6,144 bases of DNA from Kouleothrix aurantiaca (GTDB lineage: Bacteria > Chloroflexota > Chloroflexia > Chloroflexales > Roseiflexaceae): positions 1 to 6,144 of the forward strand of contig LJCR01000150.1 in the NCBI GenBank assembly GCA_001399705.1, in the 5' to 3' direction. Positions within the stretch are counted from its first letter, which is position 1; every line of letters begins with the position of its first letter. This document shows positions 1-4,759 of the stretch, piece after piece. The notes under the pieces were generated by a model. That model was not told the DNA's origin and did not search any database. It saw only the letters and a program-made list of their open reading frames with translations. Position numbers and translations under genes: made by a program.

Positions 1-341
1 GTGGTCGTCGCAATCATCGAAACGTCGGAGGCCGGGCTAAGCTGGAGCGCGACGGTCTGGCTGAGCTGCACAAAGCAGAAGCCGCACAGGCCCATCGCGG
101 CGATGCGCAGGCCGTCGGGGCCGCGCAGCAGCCGCCAGGTCGCGCCGCGCGCCATTGGCAGCAGCACCGCCAGCGCAATGATAAAGCGCAGCAGGGCAAA
201 GGTCAGCGGCGGGATGCTGGCGAGCGCGGGCTTGGTGATCGGGAAGGCCGCGCCCCAGATCACATTCACGCCGGCCATCGCGAGCACGGCCAGCTGCGCG
301 CGGCGCACAGCGACATCCTGGGAAAGTGTTGTGGTGGTCAT
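1..341 (-). CDS. EamA/DMT-family transporter, N-terminal fragment
   Basis: Reading the minus strand from the ATG at 341 gives 113 codons with no stop before the left edge, so only the start of the gene is here. The protein begins MTTTTLSQDVAVRRAQLAVL. It has a first membrane helix (about residues 17-36) carrying the 'NVIWGAAFPITK' signature (26-37), a second (about 46-63) with 'LLRFIIALAVLLP', a basic loop (RGATWRLLRG), and a third (about 80-98) with 'GFCFVQLSQTVAL'. This W-G-x-x-F-P-x-x-K followed by R-F pattern is typical of EamA-domain (drug/metabolite transporter) permeases, usually about 300 aa with ten helices. They are inner-membrane exporters or importers of small metabolites; the substrate cannot be predicted. 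No strong Shine-Dalgarno precedes the ATG. A TATCAT (complement of 376-381) could be a -10 box, without a convincing -35. The opposite strand is also open here, but its translation is a basic, Ser/Ala-rich shadow without domain features. Confidence 0.85.
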   Translation of the reverse strand, partial: MTTTTLSQDVAVRRAQLAVLAMAGVNVIWGAAFPITKPALASIPPLTFALLRFIIALAVLLPMARGATWRLLRGPDGLRIAAMGLCGFCFVQLSQTVALQLSPASDVSMIATT

Positions 342-420
342 TGGTTTTGTTTCGTCAGCACGGCACAGTGCGCGTATGATACCGCAGATTGCGCGCGGCG
401 CTGCGGGAAGAAAGGAACGG

Positions 421-507
421 GAACCACGAAGACACGAAGGCACGAAGGGGACGAAAACCACGAAGGCACGAAGGGGACGAGAACCACGAAGGCACGAAGG
501 CACGAAG
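421..507. repeat. ACGAAG periodic tandem repeat (about 26-bp unit)
   Basis: The hexamer ACGAAG occurs eight times, at 426, 434, 442, 460, 468, 486, 494 and 502, so the steps are 8, 8, 18, 8, 18, 8, 8. The higher-order unit is ACCACGAAGGCACGAAGGGGACGA with one or two extra CACGAAGG insertions; units start near 421, 455 and 481. Both strands remain open across it and give low-complexity 'RRHEGTK' or 'CLRAFV' peptides, which are repeat artefacts and not genes. Similar ACGAAGG-rich intergenic repeats are, from memory, scattered in several bacterial phyla including Chloroflexota. Confidence 0.85.
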
Positions 508-528
508 TTTGAGTATAGTGAGGTTGGA

Positions 529-556
529 AGAACCGCAGAACCGAGAACCAAGAACC
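529..556. repeat. AGAACC short tandem repeat
   Basis: AGAACC occurs four times, at 529, 537, 544 and 551, spaced 8, 7 and 7 bases, with variable single or double bases between copies. It follows the ACGAAG block by about 20 bases. It looks like a second, simpler intergenic repeat of the same genome, with no coding or regulatory role visible. Confidence 0.65.
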
Positions 557-941
557 GAAATCACACATGCGACGTTCGGCCATAAAACTTCGCAAAGCGA
601 AATAATGCTTTGTTGAAAATTGTTCTATACGAAAACACTTAATTGTGGTATGCTTGAGGGGCAAGACGATATTTGATAAGTATGTTGGTGATAAATGGTG
701 TAATGCGCGCCGTTACAATGGTGCACATGGATTCGCTGGTACATCACAGGTCTTCGCAAAGACTATGCGAGGATGAGTAGCGAGTAACGGACCTAAGTGT
801 CAATGGACAGAAGAGCAGCAATTATTGCCATTGTGCCTATATCCATATAGCATTTTTGCTCAACTCAAGGTATATTCAATTTTCTATGCATAGTCAATTC
901 GCATCGTTTCCCTTTATACATTACACCGCGAAAGGATTACG
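557..941. other. AT-rich intergenic region without a convincing gene
   Basis: No open frame with a Shine-Dalgarno or recognisable product is seen. The composition shifts from GC-rich to AT-rich near 580, and this shift continues into the following gene. Small structures are present: the 10-mer CTTCGCAAAG occurs at 588-597 and 752-761; CTATAT-CC-ATATAG is an inverted repeat at 837-850; CTATGCATAG is a perfect palindrome at 884-893. The last two lie within about 105 bases of the next start codon and could be operator sites, but nothing proves it. An ATG at 803 gives only a 15-residue peptide. Confidence 0.6.
825..853 (+). promoter_or_regulatory. Weak sigma70-like promoter candidate
   Basis: TTGCCA (825-830, five of six matches to TTGACA) and TAGCAT (848-853, four of six matches to TATAAT) are separated by 17 bases. 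Transcription from here would give a leader of about 80 nt before the ATG at 942. The CTATAT/ATATAG inverted repeat (837-850) lies in the spacer and overlaps the -10, where a repressor could act. This is a weak call based only on consensus matching. Confidence 0.25.
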
Positions 942-1634
942 ATGAGAAGAATGTCGCCAGAGCAAGCAATAGCAGCATTCAATAGAATTTGGAATCTGCA
1001 CGGCATTACTGTAATTCTTTATCACGGAGATCAAGTCTACGAATTGCGAGGGATAGCGCACAACGATACCAAAAACCTTATCCGATTTATTGCGGATGTT
1101 CCAATTGATATTGGCGACCGTATTCAGAGGAAGGCATCGGGTCAAATGCTCACCGTTGTGCGTGTAGATCCCGAAGAAGATCCAGAGGGTACACGAGCTG
1201 TCTTTTGGAATGTGTATTATGAAACAGATAACGATAGAGAAATTCGTACACAACAGTCTGGACCAGCAATTTCCATAGGCTCGGTACATGGTTCCATTTT
1301 TAATGTTCAGTCTCATCTAAACAATACAATACAACATATAAATACAGCAACTTCTATGGAAGAAGAAACCAGGCGCGAGTTTGCAGCTTTGGTTAAAAGA
1401 CTTCAGGGAGCATTCATGGTAGATGGCAATGAAGACACAGTTGATGCGCAAATCATTACCACTACTGTCGAAACAGTTGTTGAGGAGCTCAATTCACCTA
1501 AACCTGATAAAAAGCGCCTGAAAGTTAGCGCAGAAGGATTGGCAAAGGCTGCCGGCAATATCGCCGCAATTGCTCCAACGGTTATCCCAGTTATTCAGCA
1601 GATCATTAGTTTTATAGATAAGCTCCCCAAATAA
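942..1634 (+). CDS. Hypothetical protein, beta-domain plus C-terminal helical region
   Basis: A 230-aa, probably cytoplasmic protein of unknown function. The ATG at 942 is chosen because AAAGGA (931-936) lies 5 bases upstream; the ATG three codons later has poorer spacing. Residues 5-20 look helical. Residues 21-95 look like a small beta domain ('ITVILYHGDQVYELRGI', 'DVPIDIGDRIQRKASGQMLTVVRV'), with the 'I-x-x-GD-x-I-x-R' turn found in some phage- and defence-associated small proteins. A Gly/Ser/Asn-rich strand-like linker (106-134, 'GSVHGSIFNVQSHLNNT') precedes a charged helix (139-160). The C-terminus (192-228, 'EGLAKAAGNIAAIAPTVIPVIQQI') is amphipathic to hydrophobic and resembles C-terminal regions I have seen in cyanobacterial and Chloroflexota hypothetical proteins that end 'egL..aA..ia...P.v......I'. 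There is no signal peptide and no catalytic motif. The gene is AT-richer than the flanking chromosome, which suggests transfer. The next gene starts 9 bases after its stop. Confidence 0.8.
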   Translation: MRRMSPEQAIAAFNRIWNLHGITVILYHGDQVYELRGIAHNDTKNLIRFIADVPIDIGDRIQRKASGQMLTVVRVDPEEDPEGTRAVFWNVYYETDNDREIRTQQSGPAISIGSVHGSIFNVQSHLNNTIQHINTATSMEEETRREFAALVKRLQGAFMVDGNEDTVDAQIITTTVETVVEELNSPKPDKKRLKVSAEGLAKAAGNIAAIAPTVIPVIQQIISFIDKLPK

Positions 1635-1643
1635 CTGATTGTA

Positions 1644-1883
1644 ATGAAACGTTTTCTCTCCACAACCCTCGCCACCGTGTTCGGCCTCAGCTACGCCAGC
1701 TTCCTTTCCACCGACGAAGGCCGCAGGTGGATCGATGACAACACTACGCTTGGCGTTGTGCTCGGCGTGGGCACGGTGATCGGTCTCGCTCGCGTGGGAA
1801 TGGACGAGCGCAGTTGGCACACACTGCGTAATGCGTTTGTCGCTGCCGGTGCGCCGATGATAATGCGCAAATTTATAAAATAG
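1644..1883 (+). CDS. Small membrane protein (79 aa), unknown function
   Basis: The ATG at 1644 lies 9 bases after the preceding stop and has no clear Shine-Dalgarno, so translation may depend on coupling to the upstream gene. Residues 4-22 (FLSTTLATVFGLSYASFLS) are a hydrophobic segment that could be a membrane anchor or an uncleaved signal. Residues 34-49 (TTLGVVLGVGTVIGLA) are a second Gly/Val-rich segment. After a polar stretch (RVGMDERSWH) a third semi-hydrophobic segment (61-74) leads to a basic end, RKFIK. The size and layout resemble small holin-like or accessory membrane proteins, but I do not recognise the family. The region from Trp29 to the stop is repeated 861 bp downstream. The gene is followed directly by a hairpin that covers the next gene's ribosome-binding site. 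Confidence 0.65.
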   Translation: MKRFLSTTLATVFGLSYASFLSTDEGRRWIDDNTTLGVVLGVGTVIGLARVGMDERSWHTLRNAFVAAGAPMIMRKFIK

Positions 1884-1943
1884 CCCATTACGACAATCGT
1901 TAGGCGAATCCCTCCTTCTTCGTTAGGCGTTTTCATTACAAAC
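1728..1943. repeat. Direct repeat, copy A (216 bp)
   Basis: This segment matches 2589-2804 without gaps at a constant offset of 861 bases, with 14 mismatches counted by eye (202/216 identical). It covers codon 29 to the stop of the small membrane-protein gene and most of the leader that follows. Thirteen mismatches lie in the coding part (156 nt); eight are synonymous and the other five fall in four codons, all changed to Val in copy B. Bases 1866-1936 are identical in both copies over 71 nt. A zinc-ribbon/MmpS-like gene lies between the two copies. Confidence 0.95.
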
Positions 1944-1963
1944 ACGACGAAGAAGGAGGGATT
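1907..1963 (+). promoter_or_regulatory. Hairpin sequestering the downstream ribosome-binding site (copy A)
   Basis: The arms 1907-1923 (AATCCCTCCTTCTTCGT) and 1947-1963 are perfectly complementary over 17 bp, with a 23-nt loop. The 3' arm contains AAGGAGGG (1953-1960), a very strong Shine-Dalgarno placed 6 bases before the ATG at 1967. The 5' arm contains CCCTCC, which mimics the anti-Shine-Dalgarno of 16S rRNA. When folded, this RNA should hide the ribosome-binding site, so translation would need an unfolding event. CGTTAGGCG occurs both just before the 5' arm (1898-1906) and overlapping its end and the loop (1921-1929). A terminator is less likely, because only TTTT follows and the stem contains the start signal of the next gene. 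Confidence 0.7.
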
Positions 1964-1966
1964 TTC

Positions 1967-2545
1967 ATGAGCGAAACAACCGCAACAAAACAATGTCCAT
2001 TTTGCGCAGAGACAATTAAAGCGGAAGCGGTATTGTGCCGCTACTGCGGGAAAGAATTGAAGCTAACTGAACCAACGCCGCAAGCGCCAACCTCACCTTT
2101 GCAACAGGTAAGCGCACCGCCGTCGCCAGCGGTACAGTCAAAGGAGCGCATAAAATTCCGGCGTGGGTGCTTGCTGGCGCTAGCTGCGATTGTTTTACTA
2201 CTTGCAGTTGCCATAGGCTTTAGCAGCCCGCGCAGCTCAGCTGGCATAACATCTGCACCCGCCCGTACAACTGAGTACGATTTCTACTACCGCATCAGCG
2301 GCACGGCGACATCTGCCGATATCACTTATACCAATGCTGGCGGCGATATTGAACAGCAGAACGATCAAGCGTTGCCTTGGGCCGAGCGTTTTGTGGTAAA
2401 GCCTGGCCAATTTGTTTCGGTGTCAGCACAGAATAATAGTGAGTTCGGCACAATTGTATGCGAGATTTGGTTAGATAACCAAGTAGTAAAGCGTTCCGAA
2501 AGCAAGGGTGCTTATGCCATAGCTTCCTGTAGTGGAAGCATCTAG
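1967..2545 (+). CDS. Zinc-ribbon, single-pass membrane protein with MmpS-like C-terminal domain
   Basis: 192 aa, with an AAGGAGGG Shine-Dalgarno 6 bases before the ATG. Residues 10-28 form a short zinc ribbon, CPFCAETIKAEAVLCRYCG, with Cys10, 13, 24 and 27 as metal ligands. A Pro/Ser/Gln-rich linker (34-58) leads to basic residues (KERIKFRR) and one membrane helix (about 67-85). This predicts a cytoplasmic zinc ribbon and an exported C-terminus. Residues 103-189 look like the beta-sandwich of MmpS-type proteins: 'YDFYYRISGTATSADITYTNAGG', then 'LPWAERFVV', 'VSVSAQN' and 'VCEIWLDNQVVKRSESKGAYAIASC'. Cys165 and Cys188 could form the disulfide expected there. MmpS proteins assist MmpL lipid exporters in mycobacteria, but in other bacteria such domains occur with no transporter, and none is present here. 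The exact role is unknown. The last 14 bases overlap a possible start of the next frame. Confidence 0.8.
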   Translation: MSETTATKQCPFCAETIKAEAVLCRYCGKELKLTEPTPQAPTSPLQQVSAPPSPAVQSKERIKFRRGCLLALAAIVLLLAVAIGFSSPRSSAGITSAPARTTEYDFYYRISGTATSADITYTNAGGDIEQQNDQALPWAERFVVKPGQFVSVSAQNNSEFGTIVCEIWLDNQVVKRSESKGAYAIASCSGSI

Positions 2546-2744
2546 CAAGTTGTATAAAACAGCAAACACACGCGATTTGCGTAGGGGCTGGATCGATGAC
2601 AACACCACGCTCGGCGTTGTGCTCGGCGTGGGCACGGTGATTGGCCTTGCCCGCGTTGGAATGGACGAGCGCAGCTGGCACACAGTGCGTAATGCGTTTG
2701 TCGCTGCCGGTGTGCCGATGGTAGTTCGCAAATTTATAAAATAG
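2532..2744 (+). CDS. Truncated second copy of the small membrane protein
   Basis: From Trp20 to the stop this 70-aa frame repeats residues 29-79 of the upstream 79-aa protein, with only four changes, each to Val. The N-terminal hydrophobic segment is missing and is replaced by an unrelated 19-residue stretch (EASSKLYKTANTRDLRRG) derived from the end of the preceding gene and its spacer. The only start that gives the full frame is GTG at 2532, which overlaps the preceding gene by 14 bases and has no Shine-Dalgarno; TTG codons at 2550 and 2577 are alternatives. The eight synonymous differences between copies suggest the frame was under selection for at least part of its history. It may instead be a remnant kept because it carries the downstream hairpin. 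Expression is uncertain. Confidence 0.45.
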   Translation: MEASSKLYKTANTRDLRRGWIDDNTTLGVVLGVGTVIGLARVGMDERSWHTVRNAFVAAGVPMVVRKFIK

Positions 2745-2804
2745 CCCATTACGACAATCGTTAGGCGAATCCCTCCTTCTTCGTTAGGCGTTTTCATGAC
2801 AAAC
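2589..2804. repeat. Direct repeat, copy B (216 bp)
   Basis: Partner of 1728-1943. The left boundary falls inside the codon series around Trp20 of the truncated frame; upstream of it similarity fades. Downstream of 2804 the two leaders diverge slightly (a 3-base GAA unit of the hairpin arm is lost and the spacer before the ATG is shortened) and then enter unrelated genes. Confidence 0.95.
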
Positions 2805-2821
2805 GCTACGAAGGAGGGATT
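2768..2821 (+). promoter_or_regulatory. Hairpin sequestering the downstream ribosome-binding site (copy B)
   Basis: The 5' arm 2768-2784 is identical to that of copy A. The 3' arm 2808-2821 (ACGAAGGAGGGATT) lacks one GAA, so the stem is 14 bp with a 3-nt bulge in the 5' arm. AAGGAGGG (2811-2818) is the Shine-Dalgarno of the lipoprotein gene and lies only 3 bases before its ATG at 2822, so the stem ends exactly at the start codon. Pairing is kept although the arm differs from copy A, which favours a real RNA structure. Confidence 0.65.
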
Positions 2822-3490
2822 ATGCGAAAGATTTGGGTTATCGGATTTCTTGTGCTATTGATTGGTTGCAGCACCCAGGAGGCAGCACAAGCACCAACAC
2901 AAACGCCTTTCATTATTCGCCAGGTCGTAACGAGCGTTGTTATCCAAACCCAGGTTGTAACAGCAACGCCGAAGCCTCCGACCGCAACACCAAAGGCCAC
3001 AACTACTCCAGAAGCTACGGTAGCACCTGAAGTGACGGCACCACCAGCAGCAGGAAAGTGGGTTGTAAATAAGAGCACATCATCATTTGATGATTCTCCT
3101 ACAATAGTTTTGATGTTGCCAGCAGAAAATGAAATTACTGATTCATTAGGAAATGCGGCGCTTCCCAATCTCTTTTTACGATGCGAAGAACACGTTAAAG
3201 AGTTCTATATCCATTTGGATACACGACCAGATGTTGAGGCAGGCAATCTTGATGGCGCTACCGTACGAATGCGCTTTGATAGTGAATCAGCAATAACCGA
3301 GAATACAAGTATTTCAACAAGTGGGAAAGCCGTATTCTTTGAAGATACAAATCGATTCATTGATCTAATGCTAAACCACCAAAAAATGGCGTTCGAGTTC
3401 ACGCCGTTCAGTTCCAGCCCAGTAGAAACAAGCTTCGACCTTCGGGGTTTGTCTGAGGCCATTGCTCCCCTTAACGAGGTGTGTAAATAG
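2822..3490 (+). CDS. Lipoprotein with Thr/Pro linker and VasI/TagO-like domain
   Basis: 222 aa. Residues 1-16 (MRKIWVIGFLVLLIGC) are a lipoprotein signal peptide with lipobox L-I-G-C; Cys16 would be lipidated, anchoring the protein on the outer face of the membrane. Residues 17-78 are a Thr/Pro/Ala/Val-rich spacer containing several 'ATPKP/ATPE' units. Residues 80-222 resemble the VasI/TagO (VC_A0118-type) domain known from type VI secretion-associated proteins: 'WVVNKSTSSFDDSPTIVLML', 'PNLFLRCEEHVKEFYI', 'VRMRFDSE', 'STSGKAVFF', 'FDLRGLSEAI' and a final Cys221. Cys121 and Cys221 probably form a disulfide. No type VI secretion gene lies nearby, so the domain is more likely a stand-alone surface module of unknown role. 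Start choice: an AAGGAGGG lies 3 bases upstream, inside the hairpin. Confidence 0.75.
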   Translation: MRKIWVIGFLVLLIGCSTQEAAQAPTQTPFIIRQVVTSVVIQTQVVTATPKPPTATPKATTTPEATVAPEVTAPPAAGKWVVNKSTSSFDDSPTIVLMLPAENEITDSLGNAALPNLFLRCEEHVKEFYIHLDTRPDVEAGNLDGATVRMRFDSESAITENTSISTSGKAVFFEDTNRFIDLMLNHQKMAFEFTPFSSSPVETSFDLRGLSEAIAPLNEVCK

Positions 3491-3577
3491 GGGGTGAAAC
3501 GCCCATAGTTTCTTGACCTTATCATGAATATTTTCTCGCCCGCAACGGATCATCCATTGGAGATGTGAAGGAGTATC

Positions 3578-4594
3578 ATGCGTCGTTTGCTCATCGCCGC
3601 CGGCCTGCTTCTGAGCTTGGCCCTCACCCCAGCCGTCTTCGCCCAAACCGATCAGCGCTGCTTCCCCGAAACCGGCCAGTGTATCAGCGGTCGCATTCGC
3701 GAGTTCTGGGAGCAAAACGGTGGCCTGCCCGTTTTTGGCTTCCCCACTGGCCCACAGCAGGAAATCCAGATCGAAGGCAAGCCGTTCCAGGCACAGCTCT
3801 TTGAGCGCAATCGTCTGGAGCTACACCCCGAAAATGCGCGCCCCTACGATGTCCTGCTGGGTCGCCTCGGCGCCGACCGCCTGGCGCAGCAGGGCCGCGA
3901 CCCCTTCACCTTCCCGAAGTCTGCGCAACAAGGCGGCTGCCGCTTCTTCCCCGAAACACAGCACAATGTCTGCGGCGATATTTTGAACGCCTGGCGCGCC
4001 AATGGCCTGGAGTTCGACGGCAAGAAGGGCAAGAGCGAGGCCGAAAATCTGGCGCTGTTTGGCCTGCCGCTGAGCGACCCGCAAACCGAAACGCTGAGCG
4101 ACGGCAAGCAGTACACCGTGCAGTGGTTCGAGCGCGCCCGCTTCGAGCTTCACCCGGAAAATCAGCCGCCCTACAATGTGCTGCTTGGCCTGCTGGGTAA
4201 CGAAATTCGCGATGCAGGCGGGCCGCCGCAAACGATCGCGCCGCCCCAGCCCAAGCCACTACCCGCGCCAACGTTCAACGCCTGCCAGGACGACCCCAAT
4301 CCCGGCAATGCACCCAACTATCCGGTGCAGATTGTGACGGTGCAAAAAAGTGGTAATGAATATGTGACGCTCAAGAACGTCAGTCCCGACGCGGTTGATC
4401 TCACAGGTTGGCATATGTGCAGCGTCAAGGGCAATCAGGAACATCCGATCGGCGGAACGCTGGCACCCGGCGAGCAGAAGGACTTTCCCGGCCCGCAAGG
4501 GACTATCTGGTCGAATGATCAGGATGATAATGGCTCGTTATACAACGCCCAAGGGCAACTCGTGAGCTATTGGAACGACCCAAGGCAACCATAG
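3578..4594 (+). CDS. Secreted protein: two Chloroflexota-type repeats plus lamin-tail domain
   Basis: 338 aa. AAGGAG (3568-3573) precedes the ATG by 4 bases. Residues 1-22 form a signal peptide, probably cleaved at VFA|QTD. Two homologous modules follow. Module 1 (about 28-102) contains CFPETGQC, 'FWEQNGGLPVFGFP', 'QLFERNRLELHPEN' and 'YDVLLGRLG'. Module 2 (about 121-210) contains CRFFPETQHNVC, 'AWRANG', 'FGLPLS', 'QWFERARFELHPEN' and 'YNVLLGLLG'. Each has a paired-Cys start, consistent with an extracellular disulfide. A Pro-rich linker (about 215-232) leads to a C-terminal lamin-tail-like beta domain (about 247-335: 'YPVQIVTVQKSGNEYVTLKN', 'DLTGWHMCS', 'LAPGEQKDF', 'SLYNAQGQLVSYWND'). Such domains occur in secreted nucleases and surface proteins, but no nuclease domain is present. 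A cell-surface or matrix-binding role is inference. Its GC-rich codons match the flanking chromosome, unlike the preceding genes. Confidence 0.85.
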   Translation: MRRLLIAAGLLLSLALTPAVFAQTDQRCFPETGQCISGRIREFWEQNGGLPVFGFPTGPQQEIQIEGKPFQAQLFERNRLELHPENARPYDVLLGRLGADRLAQQGRDPFTFPKSAQQGGCRFFPETQHNVCGDILNAWRANGLEFDGKKGKSEAENLALFGLPLSDPQTETLSDGKQYTVQWFERARFELHPENQPPYNVLLGLLGNEIRDAGGPPQTIAPPQPKPLPAPTFNACQDDPNPGNAPNYPVQIVTVQKSGNEYVTLKNVSPDAVDLTGWHMCSVKGNQEHPIGGTLAPGEQKDFPGPQGTIWSNDQDDNGSLYNAQGQLVSYWNDPRQP

Positions 4595-4624
4595 AAATAC
4601 CAACCACACCACGAAGCACGCCAC

Positions 4625-4661
4625 ACACAAGCAGCGCAGAAGTTTCCTGCGCTGCTTGTGT
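4625..4661 (+). terminator. Strong hairpin, probable terminator
   Basis: ACACAAGCAGCGCAG (4625-4639) and CTGCGCTGCTTGTGT (4647-4661) form a perfect 15-bp stem with a 7-nt loop, 30 bases after the stop of the secreted protein gene. There is no U-tract (TTCATG follows), so intrinsic termination may be weak; the structure could also protect the 3' end. A smaller hairpin with a GGAA tetraloop (TTCGC at 4684-4688, GCGAA at 4693-4697) follows. Confidence 0.6.
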
Positions 4662-4759
4662 TCATGTCGTATAGTGAACAGGGTTCGCGGAAGCGAATTG
4701 AAGCCAAACTCGCGTGCAAGAGTACGCACTACGCATTACATACTACAGGAACCTTCCTT

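Noticed and set aside
421..507. The regular repeat was considered as a CRISPR array.
   Set aside because: The units are only 8-26 bp with no unique spacers between them, and no cas gene is present.
1..585. Plus-strand open frame of 194 codons from the left edge through the ACGAAG repeat.
   Set aside because: It is antisense to a clear EamA transporter N-terminus, and its second half is the low-complexity translation of the tandem repeat.
338..664. Minus-strand open frames rich in 'CLRAFVV/PSWFS' across the repeat block.
   Set aside because: They are translations of the ACGAAG repeat with no Shine-Dalgarno and no domain; such peptides are a known type of spurious gene call.
1898..1929. GTTAGGC, matching the integron attC core GTTRRRY, occurs twice here and again 861 bp later, which suggests gene cassettes.
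   Set aside because: No complementary RYYYAAC core lies within about 150 bases upstream, no attC-like extrahelical-base structure is seen, and no integrase is present. The 861-bp spacing is explained by the direct repeat.
1907..1966. The leader hairpin read as a simple rho-independent terminator.
   Set aside because: Only four T's follow, the loop is long (23 nt), and the 3' arm contains the Shine-Dalgarno of a gene starting 3 bases further on. Premature termination cannot be fully excluded.
3513..3541. TTGACC at 3513-3518 as the -35 of a promoter for the secreted protein gene.
   Set aside because: At the proper spacing the -10 position reads TCGCCC, which does not resemble TATAAT.
4658..4759. 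Upstream in-frame extension of the DUF429 gene from the ATG at 4658.
   Set aside because: The added 34 residues have no family resemblance, the codon lies within the terminator-like hairpin, and there is no ribosome-binding site.
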